Of a stretch of DNA of 49,363 nt, positions 15,409-24,693 are shown piece after piece. The DNA comes from a candidate division KSB1 bacterium (lineage in GTDB: Bacteria > Zhuqueibacterota > Zhuqueibacteria > JANLFK01 > Oleimicrobiaceae). A model generated the notes under the pieces. The model saw only the letters and a list, made by a program, of their open reading frames with translations. It made no database searches and had not been told where the DNA came from. The stretch covers positions 1 to 49,363 of the forward strand of contig JAPDPR010000021.1 of the NCBI GenBank assembly GCA_034506335.1, in the 5' to 3' direction. Within the stretch, counting starts at the first letter, position 1. Every line of letters begins with the position of its first letter. The position numbers were made by a program, and so were the translations under genes.

Positions 15409-17268
15409 TCAGCGCCCGCCTGCCGCCGCTTCTCCATCGGGAAACATCATCTCTTCGGCAAAGATGTCCTGAAAGTCGGGTATCGCCGAGATTTCCACGT
15501 ACTCGACCTGGCGCGCCGCTGCCTCTGCGCGCTCCCTTTGCACCGTGGAAAGGAGGGCCATCTCCGCACCAGCGCAAGCAGCATTGCCCACAAAGCTGAC
15601 CTTATGCGGCTCAACGGCCGGCAAGAGCCCGATGCGGATTGCATTGTCACGGCGCAGGAAGTTGCCGAACGCGCCGGCGAGGAGAATCTCCTCCAGATCT
15701 TCCGTGCGCACATTCAACGTGCGCATAAGAATGCGCGCGCCGGCCGCAATGGCTCCTTTGGCCAGCTGCACCTCCCGGAGGTCGCGCTGGGTGATGAACA
15801 CGCCTTCAGCCAATAGGAAGGCGCGCTCGCCGTTTACGTTTTGTAGTCGGGACCGCAACGCCTGGGCGATCGAGGCCGGGCATTCTTCAGGTGCCAGCAG
15901 GCGACCGCTGGGCTCTACCAGTCCTGCGTGAAGGAGCACGGCCACCGCGTCGATCAATCCTGAGCCGCACACGCCTTGCGGCTGAGCCTCTCCCACCACG
16001 TGGCAGCGAATGTCGCCGTCCACCAGGTCCACGCGATCGATGGCCCCGGTTGCCGCACGCATGCCGTGACTAATGTGCGCGCCTTCGAATGCCGGGCCGG
16101 CAGCAGTGGAGCAGGCCACCAACCTCCCGCGCGCGCCCAGGACGATCTCACCGTTGGTGCCCACGTCGACGGCAAGCCTAGTGCGCCGATCGGCGTCCAG
16201 CCCCGCGGCAATGATGACCCCGACAGTGTCGCCGCCCACGAATCGGCCGATGCCAGGAAAGAAGTACACATGCGCGTGTTCATCAATGGCAATGCCCAGG
16301 TCCCCAGCCCGGCAATGGACTGAGCTGGTGAACGCCGGCACGTAGGGGTATTGCGCCAGCCAGTGAGGCGTGACACCCAGAGCCAGATGAGTCATGACCG
16401 TGTTGCCCACACACACCATTTCGACAATGTCGGTTGGTTCTGCACGCCCCTGGCATAACTCGGCGACGATTTCGTTAATCACACCAATCACTCGCTCCTG
16501 CAGGGCCCGCAGCTCAGCATGCGAACGACTGGCATATTGGATGCGCGCAATCACGTCCTCGCCGAAGACGCGCTGGGCATTGAGCCGTGCACTCACCGCC
16601 AGCACACGTCCGCTCCGCAGATCAAAGAGCTTGCCCACCACGGTGGTGGTGCCAATGTCCATCGCCACGCCCAGCAGAGGCCGATTGACTGCGGAGGGGT
16701 AGAGGTGCACCAGTTCGTTGCCCACGATGTGGGCGCGAAGGGAAGGCCCGGCCTCCCGCAGGGTTGCCGGGAGAAGGCGAAGCATGCCCAGGGGCACGGT
16801 CACCCGAGACTGGCCAGCCTCTGCCAGCGCCGCCACCAGGTCCTCAAGGTCTGAGGGGTTTCGCTCCAAGCTCTGTGACGGCAGGGTCAATTCCACTTCG
16901 CGGGCATTTGGGGCAGGTGCCACCTGTTCTCGGCGCCCTTCGGTGAGAATTGCCGGCAGGGTGAGAACGCGACTGTCTGGCGATTCCACAGCGCACAACC
17001 CCAGCACCTTCGCCTGGCAGGCTAAGCGTATCCCCGCGCGAAGTTCGTCTGGATCGAGAAGCCCCCGTTCCTCTTCACTGGGGTCACTTATCCGGCCACT
17101 CACGCGCACCCGGCACTTGCCACAGGTGCCGGCACCACCACACAGGGCATCGATTTCCACCCCCAGCTCGACCAACGCGCGCAAGAGGCTCGTGCCCACG
17201 GGAAAGTGCCCGGTGAGCCTTTGCGCTCCGTCGCTGTAAGAGACCTCCGCAGACAAATCGTGCCGCAC
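15409..17268 (-). CDS. 2Fe-2S ferredoxin/ASKHA-domain protein (DUF4445, corrinoid-activator-like)
   Basis: This 619-residue protein resembles RACo, the reductive activator of corrinoid proteins. An N-terminal plant-type ferredoxin domain carries C43, C49, C52 and C84 (CX5CX2C...C) for a [2Fe-2S] cluster. A linker follows, then the actin-like ASKHA ATPase with DIGTTTVVGKL and, later, DVGTNGEIVLG. In known systems such proteins reduce the cobalt of corrinoid methyltransferase partners at the cost of ATP. No corrinoid protein or methyltransferase gene is nearby, so the partner is unknown. The start is a GTG at 17268, 15 bases after the PHP gene, with GAGAGG upstream. Confidence 0.87.
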   Translation of the reverse strand: MRHDLSAEVSYSDGAQRLTGHFPVGTSLLRALVELGVEIDALCGGAGTCGKCRVRVSGRISDPSEEERGLLDPDELRAGIRLACQAKVLGLCAVESPDSRVLTLPAILTEGRREQVAPAPNAREVELTLPSQSLERNPSDLEDLVAALAEAGQSRVTVPLGMLRLLPATLREAGPSLRAHIVGNELVHLYPSAVNRPLLGVAMDIGTTTVVGKLFDLRSGRVLAVSARLNAQRVFGEDVIARIQYASRSHAELRALQERVIGVINEIVAELCQGRAEPTDIVEMVCVGNTVMTHLALGVTPHWLAQYPYVPAFTSSVHCRAGDLGIAIDEHAHVYFFPGIGRFVGGDTVGVIIAAGLDADRRTRLAVDVGTNGEIVLGARGRLVACSTAAGPAFEGAHISHGMRAATGAIDRVDLVDGDIRCHVVGEAQPQGVCGSGLIDAVAVLLHAGLVEPSGRLLAPEECPASIAQALRSRLQNVNGERAFLLAEGVFITQRDLREVQLAKGAIAAGARILMRTLNVRTEDLEEILLAGAFGNFLRRDNAIRIGLLPAVEPHKVSFVGNAACAGAEMALLSTVQRERAEAAARQVEYVEISAIPDFQDIFAEEMMFPDGEAAAGGR

Positions 17269-17283
17269 TGCTTCACCGCCTCT

Positions 17284-18159
17284 CTACGTTAGTGGCCTTG
17301 CACCGTTACCAACTCGCGCGTGGTTTGCGCTTGCTGCGTACATCTTGCCCACTGCAGTGTAAGGGACCACGTAGGTACCAAGGGGAGCCTCATGCGCACC
17401 ACCATGAAAATCCGACCCCCCGGTCTCCAACAGTCCGTGCCTGGCCACGAAGGAACGGTAGCGGTATACCTCACCGGGAGCGTGGCGCGGATGGACAGTC
17501 TCAATGCCCTGCAATCCCTGCTTCACCAAACTGAGGATGAAACTCTCCGGCATGCCACTCCCCGGGTGGGCCAAAAAACTCACCCCTCCGGCAGCGCTGA
17601 TGAGCCGGAGGGCTTCTCCCGCGGAGATCCTGTACTTGGGCACGAAGGCCGGGCAATCGTCACCCAAGTAAAGCGCAAACGCTTCGCCCGCCGAATTGAC
17701 AAACCCCGATTGGACCATGGCCTGTGCCACATGGGGTCTTCCCACACTGCCGCGCGGACTGAGTCGCATCACACTCTCGTAGGAAACCGGGCACCCCATG
17801 CTTTGCAGCAATTCCACCATCTTGTGCACGCGCCTAATGCGCTCCTCCCGGAAAAGGCGCAGATACTCGTTGAGTTCAGGGTGCGTAGGGTCAACCATAT
17901 AGCCAAGGACATGGACATCCACGCCGCGCTCTGTGCTACTGAGTTCAACCCCAGGGATGACCTCCACATTAAGCTCTTTCCCTTCCTGCCGAGCCTCCTC
18001 ACAACCTTCCACCGCGTCGTGATCCGTTATGCTAATGGCCTTCAACCCCGCCGCAGCTGCCAGCCTTACCAGCTCCGGAGGGCTATACAGGCCATCCGAG
18101 TACGTGGAGTGCAAGTGGAGGTCTGCCTTCACATTTCCGCTCAAAGGCAATAGCTGCAT
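17284..18159 (-). CDS. PHP-domain phosphoesterase (RNase AM/YciV-like)
   Basis: This 291-residue PHP protein shows the metal motifs HLHSTYSDG, TDHD, a Glu in GVELS, FLAHPG and the C-terminal GSDFHG. This matches the YciV/TrpH group, which in studied members hydrolyses 3',5'-nucleoside bisphosphates or trims the 5' ends of RNA. The C-terminal 25 or so residues after the last motif are not conserved. The ATG at 18159 has GAGGA upstream and lies 10 bases after the nadA stop. Which substrate it uses is not evident from the sequence. Confidence 0.88.
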   Translation of the reverse strand: MQLLPLSGNVKADLHLHSTYSDGLYSPPELVRLAAAAGLKAISITDHDAVEGCEEARQEGKELNVEVIPGVELSSTERGVDVHVLGYMVDPTHPELNEYLRLFREERIRRVHKMVELLQSMGCPVSYESVMRLSPRGSVGRPHVAQAMVQSGFVNSAGEAFALYLGDDCPAFVPKYRISAGEALRLISAAGGVSFLAHPGSGMPESFILSLVKQGLQGIETVHPRHAPGEVYRYRSFVARHGLLETGGSDFHGGAHEAPLGTYVVPYTAVGKMYAASANHARVGNGARPLT

Positions 18160-18169
18160 GCTGTGCTCC

Positions 18170-19237
18170 TCACCGCAGTTCGAGCATGCGCTCTAAGGCA
18201 ATCAGGGCCTCGGAACGTATGGGTTCGACCACCGTGATCTCGTTCACCGAACCCAGCTCCTCCAGCGTCCAGCACAGATTGCGCAAGTTGATCCGGTACA
18301 TGTTGGGACAGAGCGAATGACCCAGCGGGACTACCGTGCGGTCGGTGTATTGGGCAGCAAGACGCTGTACCAGGTGGATCTCCGTGCCGACGACGATTGT
18401 GGTCCCTGGTGCCGCCCCGGCCACGTATTTGACGATGTACGAAGTGGACCCCACGGCATCAGCCGCGGCGACCACCTCATGCACGCATTCGGGATGAACC
18501 ACGACACGGCAGCCAGGGTACTTTCGTCTTGCCGCCTCCACCTGCTGAACGGTGAACCACGTATGGACATGGCAGTGTCCGTTCCACAGCACGATTACCG
18601 CCCTTTCGATATCCTGGCGGTGCAGCCCGCCTTGCTCATCCGCAGGGTCCCACAGCACTATCTGGTCGGGACGAATGCCCTTAGCCAGTGCCACATTCCT
18701 GCCCAAGTGCTGGTCTGGGAAGAAGAAAACCTTTTGCCCACGCGCTAATGCCCAATCCATAGCGGCGGCAGCATTCGTGGAGGTGCAGACCACGCCGCCA
18801 TTGCGGCCACAGAAGGCCTTCAGCTCGGCCTTTGAATTGATGTAGGTTACCGGCACCACGTGCCGCAGGTCGCAATGCTGACCGATCAGTTGCCAAGCCT
18901 CCTGGACATCCTCCAGTTCGGCCATGGCCGCCAGCGGGCACCCGGCCAGATGGTCAGGCAGGAATACCCGTTGCACGGGGGTGCAGAGGATACGCGCGCT
19001 CTCGGCCATGAAATGCACGCCGCAAAACACGATAAAGCGGGCGGTATGGTGCTCCGCCGCCCTCTTGGCCAATGCATATGAATCCCCCACAAAGTCGGCC
19101 AGGGCAACGATCTCGTCGCGCTGGTAGTAGTGGGCGAGGAGCAACAGGTCTTGCCCAAGGCGCCCCTTCAACTCTTTGATGCGCCCCACCAGCTGTTCGC
19201 TATCTAACTCCTCGTAGCGCTGTGGCATAATGTCCAT
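18170..19237 (-). CDS. nadA: Quinolinate synthase
   Basis: This protein of about 355 residues belongs to NadA, the [4Fe-4S] enzyme that condenses iminoaspartate with dihydroxyacetone phosphate to quinolinate in NAD synthesis. The probable cluster ligands are C100 (LAGCPLA), C251 (HPEC) and C310 (LCPNMYRIN). HYYQRDEIVALADFVGDS near the N-terminus is typical. The ATG at 19237 was preferred over a GTG at 19246 because GAAGGGTGAG gives it a well-spaced ribosome site. nadB and nadC are not in the window. It follows tatC after 35 bases. Confidence 0.93.
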   Translation of the reverse strand: MDIMPQRYEELDSEQLVGRIKELKGRLGQDLLLLAHYYQRDEIVALADFVGDSYALAKRAAEHHTARFIVFCGVHFMAESARILCTPVQRVFLPDHLAGCPLAAMAELEDVQEAWQLIGQHCDLRHVVPVTYINSKAELKAFCGRNGGVVCTSTNAAAAMDWALARGQKVFFFPDQHLGRNVALAKGIRPDQIVLWDPADEQGGLHRQDIERAVIVLWNGHCHVHTWFTVQQVEAARRKYPGCRVVVHPECVHEVVAAADAVGSTSYIVKYVAGAAPGTTIVVGTEIHLVQRLAAQYTDRTVVPLGHSLCPNMYRINLRNLCWTLEELGSVNEITVVEPIRSEALIALERMLELR

Positions 19238-19272
19238 AGTACTCACCCTTCAGCCTTGCCAGGCTTGTACCC

Positions 19273-20019
19273 CTAGTCTGAAGACTTGCGCCTACGCTTT
19301 CCCCTGCGTGCAGCCAAGCCCGCCGTCAAGATGCTCACCTCGTAAAGAAGCATCATCGGCGCGGCCAAGAGAATCTGACTCAGCACGTCCGGCGGGGTGA
19401 GGATGGCCGCAATGGTCAAAATGGCCACCACGGCGTAAGGCCTCTTGGAGCGCAGGAACCTGGGTGTGAGCAACCCGAGGCGACCCAGAAAGAAACTGAG
19501 TAGCGGCATCTCAAAAACCACCCCGGACGCTAACATCATGTTGGTCACGAAGGCCAGATATTCGTTCACCCGGATAGTGGCCACAAGATTTGCGCTCTCA
19601 AAACCGAGGAAGAACTGAATGGCCAGAGGCACGATAACCAGGTACGCAAAGGCAGCGCCGAGTACAAAAGAGAAGGTGGAGATAAGCACTACCGATGGCA
19701 CATAGCGCCGCTCCTTCTCCACCAGTCCCGGTGCCACGAACTGCCACAGCTGGTAGAACACCACTGGCAGGGCAAGCACAAGACCTCCGAACAACGAGAC
19801 CTTGAGCCTCACCATGAACCCCTCAGCTGGGGAAAGAAACACCAGCTGCTTCGGAAACGGCTTCGTCAGATATGCCATCAGTTGGCCAGACACCCCGTAG
19901 CAAATCACACAACCAACGGCAATTGCGACCAAGCTCTTTATGAGCCGCCAGCGCAGCTCCTCCAGGTGGTCGAGGAACGGCATCCTCTTTTCGTCTCTTG
20001 TCTTCTTGCCTTTTACCAC
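19273..20019 (-). CDS. tatC: Sec-independent protein translocase TatC
   Basis: This 248-residue protein with six predicted membrane segments has the TatC signatures: FLDHLEELRWRL at the N-terminus, a periplasmic LSPAEGFMVRLKVSLF segment and FEMPLLSFFLGRLG before the fifth helix, with a basic C-terminal tail. TatC binds twin-arginine signal peptides and exports folded, often cofactor-containing proteins. The GTG at 20019 has CTGAGGA upstream; an internal ATG at 19983 has its ribosome site too close. tatA/tatB are not adjacent. It appears to be the first gene of a seven-gene series reaching the MBL gene. Confidence 0.95.
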   Translation of the reverse strand: MVKGKKTRDEKRMPFLDHLEELRWRLIKSLVAIAVGCVICYGVSGQLMAYLTKPFPKQLVFLSPAEGFMVRLKVSLFGGLVLALPVVFYQLWQFVAPGLVEKERRYVPSVVLISTFSFVLGAAFAYLVIVPLAIQFFLGFESANLVATIRVNEYLAFVTNMMLASGVVFEMPLLSFFLGRLGLLTPRFLRSKRPYAVVAILTIAAILTPPDVLSQILLAAPMMLLYEVSILTAGLAARRGKRRRKSSD

Positions 20020-20124
20020 ACCGTCCTCAGCCTCGGCTCGGCGCCCTGTTCAGTTCCTCCATGGCGGCCTGTCCCACCGTGCAAAGGTAGCTTTCTGGGC
20101 CCTTGTTGCGCTTTCAAGACAGAT

Positions 20125-20162
20125 GAGCCCCTCGCAGCTGACCGACATCTCGGGAGGGGCTC
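20125..20162. terminator. Stem-loop between rnfA and tatC, possible weak terminator
   Basis: A perfect 9-bp stem GAGCCCCTC/GAGGGGCTC (20125-20133 with 20154-20162) has a 20-base loop. On the minus strand it is followed by ATCTGTCTTG, not a proper T-run. It lies 41 bases after the rnfA stop, so a role in ending the rnf transcript is plausible but not certain. Confidence 0.45.
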
Positions 20163-20203
20163 AAGCAAACGGCGTTGACCTGCGCGGCGGAGGGGGCATG
20201 TGA

Positions 20204-20833
20204 TCATTTCAGGGTCAGGCCGGAGAAACCGAGGAAGGCGATCGACATGAGGCCGGCCATGATAAAGGCAATAGGCACGCCCCGCAGTGCCGCGGGCACA
20301 TCCGCCAGTTCCAACTTCTCCCGGATACTGGACATTAGCACCAGCGCAAGGGTAAAGCCCACCCCGGCCGAAAAGCCGTTTACCGCGCTCTGGATGAAAT
20401 TAAAGTTTTCCCCCTGGTTCAACAAGGCCACGCCCAAGACCGCGCAGTTTGTGGTGATGAGCGGCAAGTAGATGCCCAGCGACTTGTACAGAGCAGGACT
20501 GCTCTTCTGGATGACCATCTCCACGAACTGCACAAGGCTGGCGATGGTGAGAATGTAGGCAATGGTGCGCAAGAAACGCAGATCGGGCGCCTGGTGCCCG
20601 GCCAAAATCAGCTTGAACACGCTGGACTCAGGAACCAACAGGTACTTCTCCACCAAAAAGGTGACCACCGAGGCCAACGTCATCACAAAGATCACCGCCG
20701 CACCCATGCCCACCGCCGAGTCCAAAGACTTGGACACGCCGATGTAGGGACAGATGCCCAAAAAGCGCATGAGCACAAAGTTGTTGATAAAGATCGCTCC
20801 GACGGCAATGATTAACAGGCTGCGGACATCCAT
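20204..20833 (-). CDS. rnfA: Rnf electron transport complex subunit A
   Basis: This 209-residue integral membrane protein with about six helices contains the paired RnfA/RnfE signatures: [19 protein letters not shown] at the N-terminus and [19 protein letters not shown] in the middle, each with a conserved Cys that in Rnf/Nqr holds the intramembrane iron centre. The complex couples ferredoxin:NAD+ electron transfer to Na+ or H+ translocation. The ATG at 20833 (MDVRSLL) follows GGAAGG; longer starts lie within the end of rnfE. It is the last gene of rnfCDGEA. rnfB, which normally follows in the CDGEAB order, is absent. Confidence 0.95.
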   Translation of the reverse strand: MDVRSLLIIAVGAIFINNFVLMRFLGICPYIGVSKSLDSAVGMGAAVIFVMTLASVVTFLVEKYLLVPESSVFKLILAGHQAPDLRFLRTIAYILTIASLVQFVEMVIQKSSPALYKSLGIYLPLITTNCAVLGVALLNQGENFNFIQSAVNGFSAGVGFTLALVLMSSIREKLELADVPAALRGVPIAFIMAGLMSIAFLGFSGLTLK

Positions 20834-20870
20834 ACCAGACCTTCCAGTTTGCTGATGGCATGCCAGGAGA

Positions 20871-21470
20871 TCAGGACCTGGCGCGTCTACGGTCCAACCA
20901 GTTAAACAGCCCCAGCAGGAAACCCACGGTGAGGAAACCACCCGGCGCCAAGATCATCAGAAGTACCGGCTCGAACCTCTCGCCAAAGACCGGATGACCC
21001 ATTATCTTCCCCGCCCCCAGGAGCTCGCGGATCACAGCCAACACCAACAGGGCGAAGGTGAACCCCGCGCCCATGCCGATACCATCCAGCAGAGACAGGC
21101 CGACGCTGTTCTTCCCCGCAAACGCCTCAGCCCGCCCTAGGATGATGCAGTTGACAACGATCAACGGGACGAAAATGCCGAGTGCCTTGTAAAGCACCGG
21201 CGCAAAGGCGGCCATGACCATATCCACGATGGTCACGAATGTGGCAATGACCACGATGTAGATGGGGATGCGGATCTTGGCTGGCACACCTTTGCGGATA
21301 AGCGAAACAATCACATTCGAGCAGCAAAGAACAAAGGTGGCCGCTGCCCCCATGCCTATTGCATTTTCAATAGAAGTCGACACCGCCAGTGTGGGACACA
21401 GCCCCAGCACCTGTCTGAATACCGGGTTCTGCTCGTAGACCCCTTTCACCAACTCGCGTCGTGCTGACAT
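20871..21470 (-). CDS. rnfE: Rnf electron transport complex subunit E
   Basis: This 199-residue membrane protein is homologous to RnfA, with the same layout in inverted topology: [19 protein letters not shown] near the N-terminus and [19 protein letters not shown] in the middle. These carry the cysteines that line the membrane-embedded iron site. The C-terminal tail is short and basic. The ATG at 21470 is preceded by AGAAGGA and lies 22 bases after the rnfG stop. Confidence 0.95.
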   Translation of the reverse strand: MSARRELVKGVYEQNPVFRQVLGLCPTLAVSTSIENAIGMGAAATFVLCCSNVIVSLIRKGVPAKIRIPIYIVVIATFVTIVDMVMAAFAPVLYKALGIFVPLIVVNCIILGRAEAFAGKNSVGLSLLDGIGMGAGFTFALLVLAVIRELLGAGKIMGHPVFGERFEPVLLMILAPGGFLTVGFLLGLFNWLDRRRARS

Positions 21471-21492
21471 CCTGAACAGTTCCTTCTTGGTC

Positions 21493-22125
21493 CTACTGCC
21501 TCACCTGCGTGGAGTACTCCGGGGAAGCCCCCTGGCCCTGTTCGGGCAAAGACACGCTCGCGCGCAGCCAGACCCGCAGGGAATCGATCGCAGCTGCTAC
21601 CCCGGCGGCTACAGCCCGCGAGGAGATAGTAGCGCCGATGATGCTGACAATCGGACCGCCGTCTTTGTCCACCTTGCACTGCTCAGCCGTGCGTCCAACA
21701 AACTGGGCCTGGAAGTAAGGAACCTCTTCTCCCGCACGTGTCTCCATGATCTTTGTTCCAAGACCAGGTGTTTCGCGCTGAGCCAAGACCCTGATGCCCT
21801 TGATAGTGAACGCCGTATCTACCCCCACCAGTGTCTCCACATCGCCAGCGTACCCTTTGCTCTTTCCGGGCACCGCGTAGCCCAGCACGTGTTCCTTGCC
21901 AGCCCCTTGGAAGCCTACATAGTAGAGCACGCGACCGTCACGCGTCACGGCTTCTACTTGCTCTGCAGACACGCCCGGAAGCACCCACGCCAGTGCCTCC
22001 AGAGTTTTTAGCTGCCGCTGTCGCTCGATGCGCGGCTTGGTTATGCTATTCACTGCCGACAGGGACCCTGCAGCAACCACAGTCACCAGCAGCAAGATGC
22101 CGCTGAACTTCGCAATCTCCTTCAC
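21493..22125 (-). CDS. rnfG: Rnf electron transport complex subunit G
   Basis: This 210-residue protein has one N-terminal membrane anchor (KFSGILLLVTVVAAGSL) and a periplasmic FMN_bind domain. The covalent flavin attachment site is visible as GATISS near residue 180, where the Thr would carry FMN. It passes electrons within Rnf. The start is a GTG at 22125, overlapping the TGA of rnfD as GTGA; GGGAGAG lies upstream. A longer in-frame reading is open upstream but only shadows rnfD. Confidence 0.92.
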   Translation of the reverse strand: MKEIAKFSGILLLVTVVAAGSLSAVNSITKPRIERQRQLKTLEALAWVLPGVSAEQVEAVTRDGRVLYYVGFQGAGKEHVLGYAVPGKSKGYAGDVETLVGVDTAFTIKGIRVLAQRETPGLGTKIMETRAGEEVPYFQAQFVGRTAEQCKVDKDGGPIVSIIGATISSRAVAAGVAAAIDSLRVWLRASVSLPEQGQGASPEYSTQVRQ

Positions 22126-23180
22126 TTCTTCTCTCCCAAAATCCTCGGTCTGGTCGAGCGATCCAGCAAGGGAACGGTCAGATTCATGAGCAAGATCGAA
22201 TAGCACACCCCTTCCGGATAACCGCCGATGAGCCTGATGATCATGGTAATGACCCCGCATCCCGCTCCGAACAGCAGGCGGCCGCGGAAGGTGACCGGCG
22301 AAGTCACCATGTCGGTAGCCATGTAGAAGGCACCAAGCATCACCCCGCCGGAAAGGAGATGGAATAGTGGCTTTCCAGAGAAAAGGCCGTCTGTGCCGGC
22401 AAAAATCCACGACAACAAGGCTACCGTGCCGAGATAAGCAAATGGGATTTTCCAGCCGATGTAGCGTTTGTAGAGGAGGAACAGCGCGCCAACAAGGAGG
22501 AGAAACGCAGAGGTTTCGCCTATGCACCCGCCCACTTTGCCCCAGAACAGGTTGCCGTAGGAGTCGTACAGAGCATTGACCGCCTTGGCATAGTCAGCGT
22601 ACTTCGCCGGATCAGCCACCGCTGAGTTGGCCAGGACTTCACGCGCTCCCTTGAGCAGCTTCAATGGAGTGGCCTGGGTCACCGCATCGAGGCCAAGAGC
22701 GCTAATGGTAGCAGGCTCAATGCCGGAAAGAGAGCCCCCGCGTGGCGCAGCTGTAAAGACCGTCATGTGCGTGGGCCACGAAGCCAGCAAGAACGCCCGC
22801 CCCAAGAGGGCTGGGTTCATGGGGTTGTAACCAAGACCACCAAACGCATGCTTGCCCACGACAATCCCAAAAATCGCCCCCAGGGCCGGCATCCACAGCG
22901 GAACAGAGGCCGGCACGTTGAAGGCGACCAGGATGCCAGTGACCAGCGCGCTGCCATCTGCGATTGTGATCCTCTTGTGCAACGCCGCCTGTACTGCCGC
23001 CTCACTGCCAATCGCAGCCGCCGAGGCAATCAAGATAATCCACAGGGCCTTGAGCCCGAAGAAGTAGACTGCGCCCACCGCCGCTGGCAAAAGCGCCAGC
23101 ACCACTCCATACATGATCTTCGGGATCGACTCCCCGTCACTCACATGTGGCGATGCCGAGAGATAACGCTCCTGCTCCAT
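22122..23180 (-). CDS. rnfD: Rnf electron transport complex subunit D
   Basis: This 352-residue polytopic membrane protein shows the NPMNPALLGRAFLLASWP motif, the DAVTQATPL segment that fits the covalent FMN site (Thr), and the C-terminal region ATDMVTSPVT followed by GGYPEGVCYSILLMN. RnfD is the main membrane core and is thought to drive ion translocation. The ATG is at 23180. It follows rnfC after 48 bases and overlaps rnfG by four. Confidence 0.95.
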   Translation of the reverse strand: MEQERYLSASPHVSDGESIPKIMYGVVLALLPAAVGAVYFFGLKALWIILIASAAAIGSEAAVQAALHKRITIADGSALVTGILVAFNVPASVPLWMPALGAIFGIVVGKHAFGGLGYNPMNPALLGRAFLLASWPTHMTVFTAAPRGGSLSGIEPATISALGLDAVTQATPLKLLKGAREVLANSAVADPAKYADYAKAVNALYDSYGNLFWGKVGGCIGETSAFLLLVGALFLLYKRYIGWKIPFAYLGTVALLSWIFAGTDGLFSGKPLFHLLSGGVMLGAFYMATDMVTSPVTFRGRLLFGAGCGVITMIIRLIGGYPEGVCYSILLMNLTVPLLDRSTRPRILGEKK

Positions 23181-23228
23181 TCTCCATCCGCCTTACCTTG
23201 CCGGTCTGTTCCGCGCTGTGCCGCTGGG

Positions 23229-24575
23229 CTACGCGCTTTTTGCCCCCGCTGCCCTCTCCAGCTGATAGACTTTCATCTTTCCGTACTTCATCAAGTGCAC
23301 AAAGGGGATACCGGCTGGACAGACAAAGCCGCAGCACCCGCACTCTATGCAATCCAGCAAACCATAGGTCTTGGCCATGCCAAAGCGTTCATGCCTGACA
23401 AGGGTCTGAATATGCGTCGGCACCAGTTTCATTGGGCAGGCGTCTACACATCGGGCGCAGCCAATACAGGGATGGGGCGCTGGCACTTTGCTCTCCGCTT
23501 TGCTGAGCACGACCACGCCGGATGTGCCCTTGATCACCGGCACCTCATCGGAAAACTGCGCAATGCCCATCATTGGCCCCCCCATGATGATCTTGCCTGC
23601 GTCCTCACTCAGGCCTCCGCACTGGGCAAAAAGGTGCGCAAAAGGAGTACCAAGGGGGACACGCAGATTCTTGGGCGAACGGACGCCTGCCCCGGTCACC
23701 GTCACCACCCGCTCCACGAGGGGCTTGCGCAAGGCCACAGCCTCGTAGATGGCTTTCGCCGTACCCACGTTGTGGACCAAGCAGCCCACATCCATGGGCA
23801 GGCCCCCGCGAGGCACTTCTCGCCCCGTGGCCGCCTTGATCAGCTGCTTTTCGGCACCTTGCGGGTACTTCGCCCGAAATGGGAGCACCTGATAGGGGTA
23901 TCCACCCTCGGCGACCGCTCTACGCATCGTCTCGATAGCGTCAGGCTTGTTATCCTCGATGGCGATGAAACACCTCTTGCAGCCGAGAATCTTCACGATG
24001 ACCTGAACACCGGCAAGGATCTCGCGCGGATGTTCAAGCATCAATCGGTGGTCTGAGGTCAAGTAAGGCTCGCACTCCGCCCCATTGATGATGAGCGTGT
24101 CGATGGGCTTGTTTGCCGGTGGGGAGAGCTTCACATGCGTGGGGAATGCTGCTCCTCCCATGCCGGCCAGTCCGGCTTCGCGAATGCGGCTGCGAAGCTC
24201 ATCGGGGGAGCGCTCTAAGTAGCCATCGTCCGGTACCAGCGACGGACTCACTTCACCCTTGCCGTCGTTTTCTATGACTACCGACAAGACTTTGCCCCCC
24301 AATGGGTGCAGGCGGGGCTCCACTGCCTTCACCGTCCCGGAGACCGAGGCATGGCACGGTACGGAGACAAACCCTTTTGCCTCTCCGATTTTGTCGCCGA
24401 TTTTCACCATGTCGCCCACTTGGCACACGGGTTCAGCCGGTGCACCGAGGTGCTGCTGGAGCGGGATCACCACCATGGGCGGCGGGACTATGTCCTCGAT
24501 GGGAAGGCGCGCGGTGAGTTTGTTTTGTGGAGGGTGTACTCCTCCAGAAAAGGTTCGATGCTGTAGTATCCGCAA
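23229..24575 (-). CDS. rnfC: Rnf electron transport complex subunit C
   Basis: This peripheral subunit of about 448 residues has the N-terminal FSGGVHPPQNK segment and the NADH/FMN-binding region with GMGGAAFPTHVKL. Two [4Fe-4S] motifs lie near the end: CIGCARCVDACP from about residue 370 and CIECGCCGFVCP from about 409. RnfC is the site of NAD+ reduction or NADH oxidation. The start is uncertain: a TTG at 24575 has GGAG six bases upstream and begins next to the conserved end, while a GTG at 24602 would add nine residues. A strong hairpin ends 36 bases before the TTG start. It is the first gene of the operon. Confidence 0.92.
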   Translation of the reverse strand: MRILQHRTFSGGVHPPQNKLTARLPIEDIVPPPMVVIPLQQHLGAPAEPVCQVGDMVKIGDKIGEAKGFVSVPCHASVSGTVKAVEPRLHPLGGKVLSVVIENDGKGEVSPSLVPDDGYLERSPDELRSRIREAGLAGMGGAAFPTHVKLSPPANKPIDTLIINGAECEPYLTSDHRLMLEHPREILAGVQVIVKILGCKRCFIAIEDNKPDAIETMRRAVAEGGYPYQVLPFRAKYPQGAEKQLIKAATGREVPRGGLPMDVGCLVHNVGTAKAIYEAVALRKPLVERVVTVTGAGVRSPKNLRVPLGTPFAHLFAQCGGLSEDAGKIIMGGPMMGIAQFSDEVPVIKGTSGVVVLSKAESKVPAPHPCIGCARCVDACPMKLVPTHIQTLVRHERFGMAKTYGLLDCIECGCCGFVCPAGIPFVHLMKYGKMKVYQLERAAGAKSA

Positions 24576-24608
24576 GGTAGACTCCGTCAGGATAGAACCC
24601 ACACACCG

Positions 24609-24648
24609 AAAAGGGCACGACTCGACCCGCGTGGGTCGTGTCTGCCCT
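24609..24648 (-). terminator. Strong hairpin between nrdR and rnfC, terminator on the minus strand
   Basis: A long interrupted stem (outer AGGGCA/TGCCCT at 24612-24617 and 24643-24648, inner CGACCC/GGGTCG closing on GCGT) is followed by TTTTCGG on the minus strand. On the plus strand it is followed by GTTTTTC, so it looks bidirectional. It starts 45 bases after the nrdR stop and ends 36 bases before the chosen rnfC start. Confidence 0.75.
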
Positions 24649-24693
24649 GTTTTTCACCATGCCGGGGTAGACCCTGGCAGGTCAGCGCCGAGG

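Noticed and set aside
20204..20941. A hidden or frameshifted rnfB in the rnfA-tatC spacer or before rnfC
   Set aside because: No Cys-rich Fe-S motif or ferredoxin pattern is present in the spacers in any frame.
21493..22527. RnfG read from an upstream start at 22527
   Set aside because: The extra N-terminal 134 residues are an out-of-frame shadow of rnfD; the membrane anchor and GTGA overlap mark the start at 22125.
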